Shown here: in pieces, positions 22,996 to 36,049 of the stretch
How positions within the stretch are numbered: the stretch's first letter is position 1
How the letters are laid out: each line of letters begins with the position of its first letter
NCBI RefSeq assembly: GCF_932274485.2
Contig: NC_065884.2
Location: 23,111,622 to 23,175,621 of the forward strand
Reading direction: 5' to 3'
From: Patella vulgata
Lineage: Eukaryota; Mollusca; Gastropoda; Patellidae
DNA length: 64,000 bases
The notes under the pieces: model-generated
Database searches by the model: none
Seen by the model: the letters and a program-made list of their open reading frames with translations, nothing else
Told to the model about the DNA's origin: nothing
Position numbers and translations under genes: made by a program

Positions 22996-25336
22996 AAGAT
23001 GTGAAACGGTAGAGACAGAGAATAGCGCCGTCTTAACTGGTCCACCGTAGTTCGTTAAAAACGGTGATGCACAGATAAAAGCTGTTCAAAAATTCCAAAA
23101 TTCAAATTGTCCTGTTTCCCGGATTGTCCTATTTCATGGATTGTACACACCTACGTTTAATATGGACGTATATTGTTAGTTGCACCAGTTGTCCATCTGT
23201 CTGTTCTTCGTCCGTCCATCCACGCGACAGTATTTTTCAAACCTGCTGTTCATTAATTCAGAAGGAAGAACCCTAACGAAATTCAATATTTTCGGACCGT
23301 AAATTACGACACTTTTATTGTTCCGTTCACATTTGGGCTTTTAAAGCTTGTGAACGCGATGCCGGTCAAAGTTTTCAAAGACAGTTTGATTATCAGTGGG
23401 ATTGTTTATTGGGGCATTTAAAACACAGCTGACTTCTAACCCGAGGTAAAGCTTGTGAACGTAATACAGGAGGGTTTTTTTAATTGGAATTTCGAAATTT
23501 ATTTGGATTTTTTAAAAACTTGCTGAGCGGAATTAGTTGAAATTCATTTAGAGCTTTAGTATATTTGTCTGTCTACACAGCCTGGATTTATAATGTTAGT
23601 TTCTCTTAAGTTTCAGCTTATCATTAAAATTAATGACCAGTCAGGATAACATCGGTCCAGGGACAGGATGTAATCGGTTTCTGGTAATATATAAATTGGT
23701 GGAAATCACTGATTTAGTTATAACCGTAATCGATTTTATTCGGTTCCTGCGCCGATCTTATCTAGCTGCACCGGTTTTAGTGACCAGCGAAACTTGAAAA
23801 CTAAGATTATAATCAGTTAGCGCTTCTGTCGATCTATAGATTATGTACAATTAATGTACAAATGCGATATAAGTATGCAACAGTAAATATTGTGGAGCGT
23901 TCTCCCGCCTTACCCGGAGTTACCCCCTTTCTCAAAACCTTGTGAACGCGACAGAGGATACAGTTTTTACCATGTTTTATTTTTCAGATTTGGTGTGAAG
24001 CATACGGATGAACACTTTCAATATTCAGCGTTACCCGCCTTTTCCCGAGTTACCCCTCTTTCCCAAAACCCTGTGAACGCGATAGCTGCTCTCTCCAAAT
24101 TTGGTGTGACGCATTGGGGCTATGGGAGGTCAAACCTTATCGGTATTGAGCGTTCCGAGACCTTCCGAACCACTCACCTTTTTCCGAAACCGTGGTGTGA
24201 AGTATCCCGCGAATTCTATTTCAGAATTATGCGCCCTTTTCCGAAAACATTCTGAACGTGATAGGGAATATAAAGTTGTGAAGCATTATATAAAACTGAG
24301 AGAATGAACGCTATTGATTTTGAAATTTGGTGTGAAGCATTAGGATCTTATAGGATGAACCTTGTTGATTATCAGCACTCTAGAACTGTCTGTTCCACGA
24401 TAGAAATGACTTGAGGGTCAAATTTGGTCAATATTCAATTTGTATAAACGTCGTGCTTTTAGAATAAACCAGTATATATTCATCTGAAGTTTATGAAATG
24501 TCATTGTGCTTGATAACGATAAGAGGATACTTGTCGAAACGTCGTGCTTTTAGAATAAACCAGTGATTGTTTCCCATAAAAATTGTGTTCTATTAATATT
24601 CAATTTGTACTTTGGGATGAGCTGTTGTTTATTACTATCTTTTTTTCCCTGAGACATAGCTGCTGTGTGGGCGTATATCCACGTGACTAACTTACTAGAT
24701 ACTGTTACATAACATAGTCAGGCCAGATGGTTTTTTTTTTGTTTTGTTTTTTTGGGTTTTTTTTTTGCACCGAATTTATCCATGCAGTACTCATGGTTCA
24801 TTTGCAAATACAGTGGACCGGTTAAGACGGCGCGAGAATGCCTTGGAAGTGGAGGATACAGCATGTTAGTGGATCAAAAATACATGTTTAAGTTGATCAA
24901 TATCCCTCAGCGTAGAGTTAAAATGTTCCGTTCAATTGATGTATGCTGTCCATCGTAATTAGAAGTCGATTAGGGTATTTAAAAACATTCCAGTACAATC
25001 TTGTATATAGTAAAATTACATTTCGATGAATATAATATAAAGGTTGATTTTTTTAAATGTACAAAAATAAAATATGTCAAAGTAAAACAAACTATGTTAA
25101 AATGATATTAGATTGGTTTTTCAGCATGGTAGCTGAAGGCACCTTATTGGCTATAGAATGTTAATAATTGGTTCATTTGAAAACTTTGCAAAGAACACCT
25201 AAGACGCCAAATATGAGTTGTCAAAGGGATTCGAACTTCAGCAATTTTTAGAGCTTCTACTAAGCCTTACCACGCCCCTGCCTTACCACGCCGTTCTGTG
25301 TCATGTTTGATATATGCCGATTTATTTAAAGTTGTG

Positions 25337-25560
25337 GTGGCCGAGAAAGTTCATCCAGATTTTCCGGCGTGGTTCCCCCTTGTCAGTGATGCAGGACGTA
25401 AAAGATCCCTTGGCAGTTGCAATTCGATATAAGAGTAGGCGATAGTGCCGCTGCCCGGGCAAAATTTCCCCTCATAGCACACTGTATGGCGTATGCCCGT
25501 CTTCATTAGCCCAGCATAGGAGCAGAACAGTAGGACGTTAAACCCCATTTCATTTCATTT
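25337..25560 (+). mobile_element. SINE family 2, head-truncated, in palindrome left arm
   Basis: GGTGGCCGAGAAAGTTCATC start, GGGCAAAATTTCCCCTCAT internal, tail AAACCCCATTTCATTTCATT. A mirror copy lies in the right arm, so it inserted before the inverted duplication. It is absent from the G1, G3 and G4 3' flanks at the matching position. Confidence 0.7.
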
Positions 25561-25879
25561 GGAATAGTATTTTGTCTTTAGTCTATCATGATTACCCCGG
25601 AATGCTAAAGAGATGTATATGGTTTCTAAAGGTTACGTAACGTTTTTAGAGCCCTTCAACCTCTGCGCAAATATTTATTAGGCCTGCTGCAATGTCACTG
25701 GTCGATTCTTTAAAACGTAATAACTTTACTTTAAGTAAAAGGACTTTGATAAAACTTGAAACAATCTGATTAAAATACAGTCGTTTCATTTTTTTTTACA
25801 TTTTCGATGGCCTACACTACATGAAGATCTCACCAGTTGTGTTGGGAGGTCGCATCAGGGGTTTAAGATGTTTCTAATA

Positions 25880-26480
25880 GTGATGTCCACATATTATTAC
25901 ACTTCGTCATGTTCGTTTTAGAAATTATTTAATCAAACGCGTTTTGGAGACATTCTGTAGATATTCATCCATCAAATCTGTTTTTTGGGGATTCAAGTTG
26001 CTCGTTTTTCGATATTAGCCAGTATCAAAAAGCAAGTAGAAAGTGCAGTTTTTATGTGAATTCACTGCTCAGGCATTCTCTTTTATGATATCTTTGGTTC
26101 GTTTTAGAAAACTTATTTAATCAAATGTGTTTTGGAGACATTCTGTAGATATACATCCATTAAATCTGCTTTTTCGAGATTCGCCAATATAAAAAAAACA
26201 AGAAAGGGCTTTTATATGTGAATTCACTGCTCAGACATCCTCATTAATGATACCTTTAGTTCGTTTTATAAAACGTATTTAATCAAATGTATTTTGGGGA
26301 CATTCTGTGGTTAGGCCTATACATCCATCCAGTCTGAATATCGAAAAACGAGTATCACAAAAACAAGGAGAAAGAGCAGTTTTTATGTGAATCCATTGCT
26401 CAGGCATGGTCTTTTACGATATCTTTAGTTCGTTTTAAAAAAACTCATTTAATCAAATGTGCTTTGGAGCCATTCTGCAG
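25880..26480. repeat. ~164-bp satellite-like array in palindrome left arm
   Basis: Same units as at 18120-20455 (GACATTCTGTAGATATACAT, ATGTGAATTCACTGCTCAG). It is interrupted at 26482 by the LINE tail. Confidence 0.75.
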
Positions 26481-26481
26481 A

Positions 26482-28921
26482 TAATATAATAATAATAATA
26501 ATAATAATTTATTAAACTTATATAGTGCCAAAATCCAGCTGGAAACAGCTGCTCTATGGCGCTTTTACAATGAGACAATTCGAAAAAGCGAATAGATTCT
26601 TTAGAAAATAAACAAAATTAAGGTCTAGCAAAGAAACCATTACATATAATAGACATGTAAAAGTATATTAGTAAACTTATAAGATACCATAACGTATAAG
26701 AGACAAGTAAAAGTATTTCAGTAAACTTATAAAGAAACAACAACATATAAAAGACATGTAAAACTATATCAGTAAAATTATAAAAATATTTTTTCAAAAG
26801 GCTAAAACATGTTAAGAGCTATGTAAACTTATAATCAATTAAAAGTTTTAATAAATAACTCTGTTTTAAGATTCTTTTTAAAAATACTGAACGTAGGGTT
26901 AGTTTTTGTGGTGATGGACATATCATTCCAACGTTTAGAAGCTGCCACTGAGAAAGAACGTTCACTAAAAAGAGATTTGGATTTTGGAACGTTGAGGAGG
27001 TGTTGGTTTACTGAACGTAGTTGACGTGTGGGTTCGTACTTTGATAAAATATCATGGAGATAGACTGGTGATCCTAGACAATGTAAAGATAAATAAGTGA
27101 GACAGAGAACTTTAAAATCAATCCTATAGGGAATAGGGAGCCAGTGAAGCTGCTTTAAAACTGGGGTAATAGGGTAGCGTGATGGGGTTAATGACACAAT
27201 TCTTACTGCTATATTTTGTATAAGTTTTAAGGGGCATAGTGTTTTAGCAGGAAGAGCAACTAATAGAGTTACAATAATCTAAAAGTGAGGTTATAAGAGA
27301 ATTTACTAGCATTTTACAGGTTTCGACGTTTAGATATGGTCGAATTCTACCGATCTTATATAGGTTGAAATTACAGGCTTTACATACTGACAAAATATGA
27401 GACTGCATATTTAATGATGAGTCGAACATGACTTCAAGGTTGCAAACACTGGGTGTCGGTCCAACAATTAAGTCTCCAATTTTCACGGAATCACAGTTTA
27501 CATTCAGAACACTTTTACGTTTTGAAAGACGAATGACTTCGGTTTTATTATCATTCAACTTTAACAGATTTTGTTTCATCCACAATCTTATTTCTGCGAT
27601 GCATTTTTCAAGTTTAATAATATTTTGTTCTTCACTGGAACCGTTCAGTGCAATGTAGTGCTGAGTGTCAACAGCGTATAAATGATAACTTATTCCATGC
27701 TGCCGAAAGATGTCACCCAGAGGTGAAGTATATGTTGTAAAAAGTAAGGGTCCAAGGAAGGAGCCTTGTGGGACACCATATTTGAGTGTCTGTGGGTCCG
27801 ATTTGCAATCACCAATAACTGCCATCTGTTTGTGACATTCCAAATAAGACGAAAACCAAGATAGAGCAGATCCATCAATGCCAAAACGATGTTTAAGACG
27901 GTTCAAGCGTATCGAAATGTCAATTGTGTCGAAGGCTGCACTGAGATCTAGTAGTACCAGAAACACACAGTCATTGTTGTCCATTCATTACTTTGACAAT
28001 GTCATTGTGTACTCGTACGAGTGCAGTTTCCGTGCTGTGGCATTTCTTGTAAGCCGATTGAAATGGTCCATCAAGTTTGTTGATTTCAATGTGAGACTTG
28101 AACCTTGCAGCGACCGCCTTCTCTATGACTTTCGATAGAAATGATAGGTTGGAGACAGCGCGGTAGTTTGTTAAGTTCTCTGGGTCAAGAGTTGCCTATT
28201 TTAGTAAGGGTCTGACAAGAGCATTCTTAAGGGATGCAGAAACGTCCCCATCTTCTAGTGAGCGATTCACAATATGTGTAACAACAGGACAGACGGCAGA
28301 TGAGCAAAGTTCTAATAACCATGTGGGTATCGGGTCCAAATCACATGACTTACTTACAGATTTTGAAATAATTTTGGACACTTCAGACACTGTTGTTGGC
28401 TCAAAACTTGTCAGTAAAGCGTCTATAGATTGTTCATTGTAGTTTGAGACTATAGATATTGAATCTTCCAAATTAGATCGTATTAGTAATGATGAGAACT
28501 GCTCCGACAGGGTTTTAGCACATTTTACTGGGGGAATCAACTTTTTTTCTACTAATTTAGAAATATTATCTATGATTCTGAAAATTTACTTAGGATTATT
28601 TTTATTTAGTTCTATCTTGTTTTTAATAAATACAGCCTGTTTAATTACTTTATTGGTGATAGTTCTATTATGATTATATATATGCCTAATTTCGAGTTTA
28701 GTCTTCCGCCATTTATTTTCTGCTGATCGTTTTGCTTGCCTGCAGTTTAATATTTCATTAGTAAACCACTGTTGTTAGGTCGAATAGTTAGCGTTTTGGA
28801 TTTCAAGGGGGCATGTTGATTCAATACATCACTAAGAATTGAGTTATAGAGAAGCACTTTTGTTTCAATATTATGAGCCTCCTGTATCTTGGATATTAAT
28901 TTGGATGAAACAATGTCATAC
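26482..28921 (-). mobile_element. CR1/L2-like LINE, 5'-truncated, reverse transcriptase broken
   Basis: Minus strand. From the 5' side: a segment like the end of the endonuclease-RT linker (QWFTNEI, AENKWRKTKLEI), an N-terminal RT stretch (28196-28540, CDLDPIPTWLLE), then the RT core at 27244-27984 (LDLSAAFDTI, GVPQGSFLGPLLFT), and the C-terminal region 26835-27197 (PVLKQLHWLPIPYRIDFK, RSFSVAASKRWND). The catalytic YADD box reads LYAVDTQ, so one Asp is lost, and the frame changes more than once: it is inactive. The 3' end carries GGCACTATATAAGTTTAATA and an (ATT)n tail, typical of CR1/L2-like elements. It inserted into the satellite array. Its 5' end coincides with the palindrome junction. 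Confidence 0.85.
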
Positions 28922-30082
28922 TAGTGAACGTTCTTTCTCAGTGGCAGCTCCTAAACGTTGGAATGATATGTTCATCACCACAAAAACTAACCCTACTTTC
29001 AGTATTTTTAAAAAGAATCTTAAAACAGAGTTATTTATTAAAACTTTTAATTGATTATAAGTTTACTTAGCTCTTAACATGTTTTAGCCTTTTGAAAAAA
29101 TATTTTTATAATTTTACTGATATAGTTTTACATGTCTTTTATATGTTGTTGTTTCTTTATAAGTTTACTGAAATACTTTTACTTGTCTCTTATACGTTAT
29201 GGTATCTTATAAGTTTACTAATATACTTTTACATGTCTATTATATGTAATGGTTTCTTTGCTAGACCTTAATTTTGTTTATTTTCTAAAGAATCTATTCG
29301 CTTTTTCGAATTGTCTCATTGTAAAAGCGCCATAGAGCAGCTGTTTCCAGCTGGATTTTGGCGCTATATAAGTTTAATAAATTATTATTATTATTATTAT
29401 TATATTATCTGCAGAATGTCTCCAAAGCACATTTGATTAAATGAGTTTTTTAAAACGAACTGAAGATATCGTAAAAGACCATGCCTGAGCAATGGATTCA
29501 CATAAAAACTGCTCTTTCTCCTTGTTTTTGTGATACTCGTTTTTCGATATTCAGACTGGATGGATGTATAGGCCTTACTACAGAATGTCCCAAAATACAT
29601 TTGATTAAATACGTTTTATAAAACGAACTAAAGGTATCATTAATGAGGATGTCTGAGCAATGAATTCACATAAAAAATGCCCTTTCTCCTTGTTTTTTTT
29701 TATATTGGCGAATCTCGAAAAAGCAGATTTAATGGATGTATATCTACAGAATGTCTCCAAAACACATTTGATTAAATAAGTTTTCTAAAACGAACCAAAG
29801 ATATCATAAAAGAGAATGCCTGAGCAGTGAATTCACATAAAAACTGCACTTTCTACTTGCTTTTTGATACTGGCTAATATCGAAAAACGAGCAACTTGAA
29901 TCCCCAAAAAACAGATTTGATGGATGAATATCTACAGAATGTCTCCAAAACGCGTTTGATTAAATAATTTCTAAAACGAACATGACGAAGTGTAATAATA
30001 TGTGGACATCACTATTAGAAACATCGTAAACAAAGGAGTATAATTTCACATCCTTGATAGTATATCATGTTTTACTCTTGTC

Positions 30083-30318
30083 TCATCTACAACACCAACT
30101 CGACGCAACTAGGTCATTTCAATTTTATTTCGATAATTCAGTTGCGCATACGGTCTTTAGCTGTGGAAGGAAACCGGAGGACCCGCAGAAAACCCACGAC
30201 GCTGGACAGGCGACCCTACTCCTTGTCACGTATAAGTTCGGATTCGAAACCCCGCCACTTGACTCGATGATAAACCTGATAATCTAACCCACACACGTTA
30301 AAACCATTCGGCTCTAAC
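30083..30318 (-). mobile_element. SINE family 1 in palindrome right arm
   Basis: Core GGAAACCGGAGGACCCGCAG on the plus strand, i.e. minus-strand element, with head remnant CATTCGGCTCTAACCCCGCT at the right end. The left arm has lost it. Confidence 0.7.
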
Positions 30319-30942
30319 CCCGCTTGTTAAGCACTATGTTTTTTAATACTGAATAGTTTTTCCCTCGAGTTGTTTACAATCCAATTAACATTATTTCAAG
30401 TTCAATCTGATTAAAACACAGATCCTATTTCGTTTCGTTTTTTGTAGTTATTTTGTTTTACTTGTCTTCACAACACTAGGATCTGGAAGAGTTGTTATAT
30501 AACAGGCGTTCTAGTTCATGTGAGAAATGAAACGGTCTGTTACGGCGAGTTCTTGGCGTGCTCTGCATAGAACTGTGGGTAAATTGATTGATTAATCAAT
30601 GTCTGACGTCATAGGGCCAAAAGTCGCTCGTATGACCCCTGATGCGACCTCCCAACACAACTGGTCAGATCTTCATGTAGTGTAGGCCATCGAAAATGTA
30701 AAAAAAAATGAAACGACTGTATTTTAATCAGATTGTTTCAAGTTTTATCAAAGTCCTTTTACTTAAAGTAAAGTTATTACGTTTTAAAGAATCGACCAGT
30801 GACATTGCAGCAGGCCTAATAAATATTTGCGCAGAGATTGAAGGGCTCTAAAAACGTTACGTAACCTTTAGAACCCATATACATATCCTTAGCATTCCGG
30901 GGTAATCATGATAGACTAAAGACAAAATACTATTCCAAATGA

Positions 30943-31163
30943 AATGAAATGGGGTTTAACGTCCTACTGTTCTGCTCCTATGCTGGGCTAATGAAGACGG
31001 GCATACGCCATACAGTGTGCTATGAGGGGAAATTTTGCCCGGGCAGCGGCACTATCGCCTACTCTTATATCGAATTCCAACTGCCAAGGGACCTTTTACG
31101 TCCTGCATCACTGACAAGGGGGAACCACGCCGGAAAATCTGGATGAACTTTCTCGGCCACCAT
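30943..31163 (-). mobile_element. SINE family 2, mirror copy in palindrome right arm
   Basis: Begins AAATGAAATGGGGTTTAACG and ends AACTTTCTCGGCCACC; near-identical reverse complement of 25337-25560. Confidence 0.75.
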
Positions 31164-32708
31164 AACTTTAAATAAATCGGCATATATCAAACATGACACA
31201 GAACGGCGTGGTAAGGCAGGGGCGTGGTAAGGCTTAGTAGAAGCTCTAAAAATTGCTGAAGTTCGAATCCCTTTGACAACTCATATTTGGCGTCTTAGAT
31301 GTCCTTTGCAAAGTTTTCAAATGAACCAATTATTAACATTCTATAGCCAATAAAGTGCCTTCAGCTACCATGCTGAAAAACCATTCTAATATCATTTTAA
31401 CATAGTTTGTTTTACTTTGACATATTTTATTTTTGTACATTTTAAAAATCAACCTTTATATTATATTCATCGAAATGTAATTTTACTATATACAAGATTG
31501 TACTGAAATGTTTTTAAATACCTACCCTAATCGACTTCTAATTACGATGGACAGAATACATTAATTGAACAGAACATTTTAACTCTACACTGAGGGATAT
31601 TGATCAACTTAAACATGTATTTTTGATCCACTAACATGCTGTAATCCTCCATTTCCAAGGCATTCTCACGCCGTCTTAACCGATCCACTGTATTTGCAAA
31701 TGAACCATGAGTACTGCATGGATAAATTCGGTGCAAAAAAAAAACAACAAAAAAACAAAACAAAAAAACCATCTGGCCTGACTATGTGATGTAACAGTAT
31801 CTAGTAAGTTAGTCACGTGGATATACGCCCACACAGCAGCTATGTCTCAGGGAAAAAAAAGATAGTAATAAACAACAGCTCATCCCAAAGTACAAATTGA
31901 ATATTGACCAAATTTGACCCTCAAGACACTTCTATCGTGGAACAGACAGTTCTAGAGTGCTGATAATCAACAAGGTTCATCCTTTCCGATCCTAATGCTT
32001 CACACCAAATTTCAAAATCAATAGCGTTCATTCTCTCAGTTTTATATAATGCTTCACAACTTTATATTCCCTATCACGTTCACAATGTTTTCGGAAAAGG
32101 GCGCATAATTCTGAAATAGATTTCGCGGGATACTTCACACCACGGTTTCGGAAAAAGGTGAGTGGTTCGGAAGGTCTCGGAACGCTCAATATCGATAAGG
32201 TTTGACCTCCCATAGCCCCAATGCGTCACACCAAATTTGGAGAGAGCAGCTATCGCGTTCACAGGGTTTTGGGAAAGAGGGGTAACTCGGGAAAAAGGTG
32301 GGTAACACTGAATACTGAAAGTGTTCATCCGTATGCTTCACACCAAATTTGAAAAAAAAAAACATGTTAAAAACTGTATCCTCTGTCGCGTTCACAAGGT
32401 TTTGAGAAAGGGGGTAATTCCGGGTAAGGCAGGAGAACGCTCCACAATATTTACTGTTGCATACTTATATCGCATTTGTACATTAATTGTACATAATCTA
32501 TAGATCGACAGAAGCGCTAACTGATTATAATCTTAGTTTTCAAGTTTCGCTGGTCACTAAAACCGGTGCAGCTAGATAAGATCGGCGCAGGAACCGAATA
32601 AAATCGATTACGGTAATAACTAAATCAGTGATTTCCACCAATTTATATATTACCATAAACCGATTACATCCTGTCCCTGGACCAATGTTATCCTGACTGG
32701 TCATTAAT

Positions 32709-32900
32709 GATATCTTTAGTTCGTTTTAGAAAACTTATTTAATCAAAAGTGTTTTGGAGACATTCTGTAGATATACAGCCTTCAAATCTACTTTTTTGAG
32801 ATTCAACATTCGCCAATATCGAAAAACGAGCCATTTGTTTTTCGTTATTCGCCAATATCCAAAATCGAGTTATATAGCTCGATTTTCGACATTCACCACC
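32709..32900. repeat. Single satellite-like unit at palindrome/G3 block border
   Basis: ATATCTTTAGTTCGTTTTAG, TTTTGGAGACATTCTGTAGA and ATCGAAAAACGAG motifs; the residue of a larger array that precedes the other blocks. Confidence 0.65.
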
Positions 32901-32971
32901 AAAGAAAATTGAGCTAACTTCACACTGCCGTTACAAGACTATTTTTTATCACCCCGTTATCGATAAGATAA

Positions 32972-33120
32972 CGAAATGAGATGGGGTTTAACGTCCTACT
33001 TTTCTGCACCGACTGAGATAATGGAGACGGGCGTACGGGGGAACTTTCTCGAATAATACCATGATGGAACCCTGGAAATCTGGAAATCCTGGTGAGTCAT
33101 CGCCCTAACCACTGGGCCAC
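32972..33120 (-). mobile_element. SINE family 2 remnant, upstream of G3
   Basis: TTAACGTCCTACTTTTCTGC and TGATGGAACCCTGG segments remain; the middle is deleted compared with 20471-20796. Confidence 0.6.
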
Positions 33121-33464
33121 AATGATTATCAAAAGAAACCACACTATGTCGATTTTCTGTCGGAGATAATTCACCACTGTATTCTATGAATAATCGCAGA
33201 TAATAATTATTCGTGTGGGCCTGGTTTTATAAGTTTTAAAAAATTGATTTCTATGCCTAGGCTTATAAGGCTTATATGGTACTAATTAGACGAGCAGATC
33301 GAGACACAAACATATTAAGTATTAAGCTTGAAATAAGTTGCCTAATTTTTAAAACTGCTATGTAAATTGCCATATTTCACTTTCTAAATAACGTACAGAA
33401 TTTATACTAAGAAATAGTGACAGAAAATAATGCCACGAAGTTCTAAACGTCAGAAGAATAATCA

Positions 33465-33538
33465 CATGACGTCATAATCATAAACCCAGCCGCTCTTCTA
33501 GAAGATCGGAAGTGTTTCCAAATTTTGTTCGATTTATG
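33465..33538 (+). promoter_or_regulatory. G3 promoter-like core and 5' non-coding exon
   Basis: CRE TGACGTCA at 33467-33474, TTCTAGAA at 33496-33503, TCGGAAGTG, donor GTAAGA at 33539. Confidence 0.55.
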
Positions 33539-33743
33539 GTAAGACATTTTAGATTTTATCTATATTTTTACTCAGCTTGTTAGTTTTTAAAAACAAATTT
33601 GTCGGAAACCATGCATTTTACATCCTTTTAAATAACTTACCAATTCTTCTAATGCAGCACGCTAATATTATATATATATTTCATGATAATTAAAATTAAT
33701 GACTTCCTTTGTTATTATTTACAGGAATTTATTGTGTAGGAAA

Positions 33744-35232
33744 ATGACGACTCTTAATGGTGAGATTTAAATTTCTATTTGGATTATTATTATTACATTT
33801 GTATCCATTCATTTAGAAACGTTTTCCACGGATACGCAATAAATATCGTTTCGGGATTAGTAAATAAAGAAATAAATAGAATAAAATAAATGAACTTCAA
33901 TTTGGATTAAATTATTCAAATATATTATTATATTTCTATTATTCGTAAAATAAATATATAAATAAATAACTGAGAGTGGAGAATAAACATTTCTGTCTTG
34001 TCCGCAGGTTTATCTTGTAGATTTTTGTTTTACGTGTAGTGCGGTCCTCCTGTGCTTACTATTAAGTATCATAAGATATTGATGGATCTTATTGGATGGA
34101 TCTTATTTTAAAATTAATACATTATTACACTGTATTTTCGGCAGATAAATCCGTTAAAGGAACAGAATATGGCGACAAAACAGTTGACGCCATGGAGAAA
34201 TACATATTGGCTATACCAAATCCAGTTGGCGAAACGCAACTTGAAGGAAACCAGAACTTACAAGGTGGGGATTTCCAACTTACCACAAAAATAGATTTGA
34301 AAGATGTTCTGGAAGACGAATCTGAACAAAAAACACCATCAGCTATTGAAATATTTGATAAGAATTGTCATCCATATACAGACAATGATAGGAAATCTGA
34401 TGATAACAGCTATAACATTCCTGGAAGCGAAGTGGCTGATAAATGTGGAGAAACAATTTCTATTAATTATTTAGATGTACTACCACAAATATGTATAAAG
34501 AATATAAAATTCAATGAAAGTGTAACTGTGGCAAGATACGAAGATTTATCTGAAGAATTTGTTCCACTGAGTACCGAATGTGACCGTAAGTAAAATGTAT
34601 ATTATATCTACCAATTCTACTAACCGTAAGGGGTCAATTTCATGTATATTGTGAATGGGGAATACTTGTATGTTTACGGACCTGGTACACGATATCCCCC
34701 GTATGTAAGAATACAATAATTAAATCCAGTTTTATTTATTATTAAAGTCACAACATGCCACAATAAAAAAAATAAATATGGAGTTTAAGCCCATACACAA
34801 TTGAAATTACTTCAATTTTAAAGAAATCCTGCCCAAAATTGATTTCAGTCAATCAAATCTAAATTCAGTTATGGATACTTGTCTTAAGGTTTACATTGAG
34901 TTCAATTGATTCCACACCGCCATATTTATGTGTCTTAGATAAATAATAGTAATAATACTTCTATCTACTTAGTACATCTCAACGTATTTGTCTATGTTTG
35001 AGACATAATTATGTGCAGGAACTGCCTTGTTGTGCCTTTAAGATGAAAATATCCTGTTTCAAATGATTGTTAAACAATGTTTTTACTTGTTTCAGGAGGA
35101 CCAGTTCCAATTACAAAGAAACCATTGCTGAAACGAATACGCCGGTTTTTCAGATTCCAGCTTTATAGATTGGTCTTTTGTTGCTGCCCATCCCTTATAT
35201 ACGAAGATACGGATGATTTAGATGAGGTTTAA
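33744..35232 (+). CDS. G3: member of the unrecognised four-copy family
   Basis: Coding exons 33744-33759 (exon 33725-33759), 34145-34585 and 35096-35232; product 197 aa, the longest together with G1. It carries both small in-frame gains seen in the family: VGETQ (shared with G4) and SDDNSYN (shared with G1). Same basic-CCCP-acidic C-terminus. All splice signals intact. Function unknown. Confidence 0.78.
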
Positions 35233-36049
35233 AAGATGTGAAACGGTAGAGACAGAGAATAGCGCCGTCTTAACTGGTCCATCGTATTTCGTTAAAACAG
35301 ATACAATCTATTTAAAAATTCCAAAATTCAAATTGTCCTGTTTCCTGGATTGTACACACATCAGTTAATGTGGATGTATATTTTTAGTTGCAGCTGTCCG
35401 TCGGACTGTTCTGCGTCCGGCCGTCCATGCGACAATATTTCTCAACGCTACTGTTGATTAATTTAGACGGAAGAACCCTAACGGATCGTAAATTACGACA
35501 CTTTTATTGTTCCGTTCACATTTGGGCTTTTAAAGCTTGTGAACGCGATGCCGGTCAAAGTTTTCAAAGACAGTTTGATTATCAGTGGGATTGTTTATTG
35601 GGACATTTAAAACACAGCTGACTTCTAACCCCAGGTAAAGCTTGTGAACGTAATACAGGAGGTTTTTTTTTTAAATTGGAATTCGAAACTTATTTGCATT
35701 TTTTTAAAACTTGCTGAGCGGATTTAGTTGTCATTCATTTAGAGCTTTAGTATATTTATCTGTCTACACAGCGTGGATTTTTAATGATAGTTTCTCTTAA
35801 GTTTCCGCTTATCATTAAAATTATTGACTAGTCAGGATAACATCGGTCCAGGTACAGGATGTAATCGGTTTATGGTAATATATAAATTGGTGGAAATCAT
35901 ATTCTTCACCCCATATTCACTGATTTAGTTATTACCGTAATCGATTTTATTCGGTTCCTGCGCCGATCTTATCTAGCTGCAACGGTTTTAGTGACAAGCG
36001 AAACTTGAAAACTAAGATTATAATCATTTAGATTATGTATCGATATAAG

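Larger units (their letters stand above)
23629..26967. repeat. Left arm of large palindrome
   Basis: Reverse complement of 28922-32708 with high identity by eye (outer edge ATTAATGACCAGTCAGGATA; inner edge GAACGTTCACTA). The arm contains the G2 3' flank repeats, a SINE family 2 copy, a satellite array and the 3' end of a LINE. It is shorter than its partner mainly because about 600 bp (right-arm positions about 30030-30630, with SINE family 1) are absent here. Confidence 0.85.
28922..32708. repeat. Right arm of large palindrome
   Basis: Reverse complement of 23629-26967. It starts inside an inverted copy of the LINE 3' end (28922-29408, plus strand, RSFSVAAPKRWND..., ending in (ATT)n), then a satellite array (29405-30000), SINE family 1, the G2-type 3' flank in reverse, and ends at 32708 directly before the G3 block. 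Confidence 0.85.

Noticed and set aside
23890-24255. 121-aa open frame with recurring motifs (also 32080-32328, 36147-36452, 44830-45183)
   Set aside because: Follows a ~100-130 bp tandem repeat; starts, stops and frames differ between block copies, and the mirror copy in the palindrome gives a different ORF.
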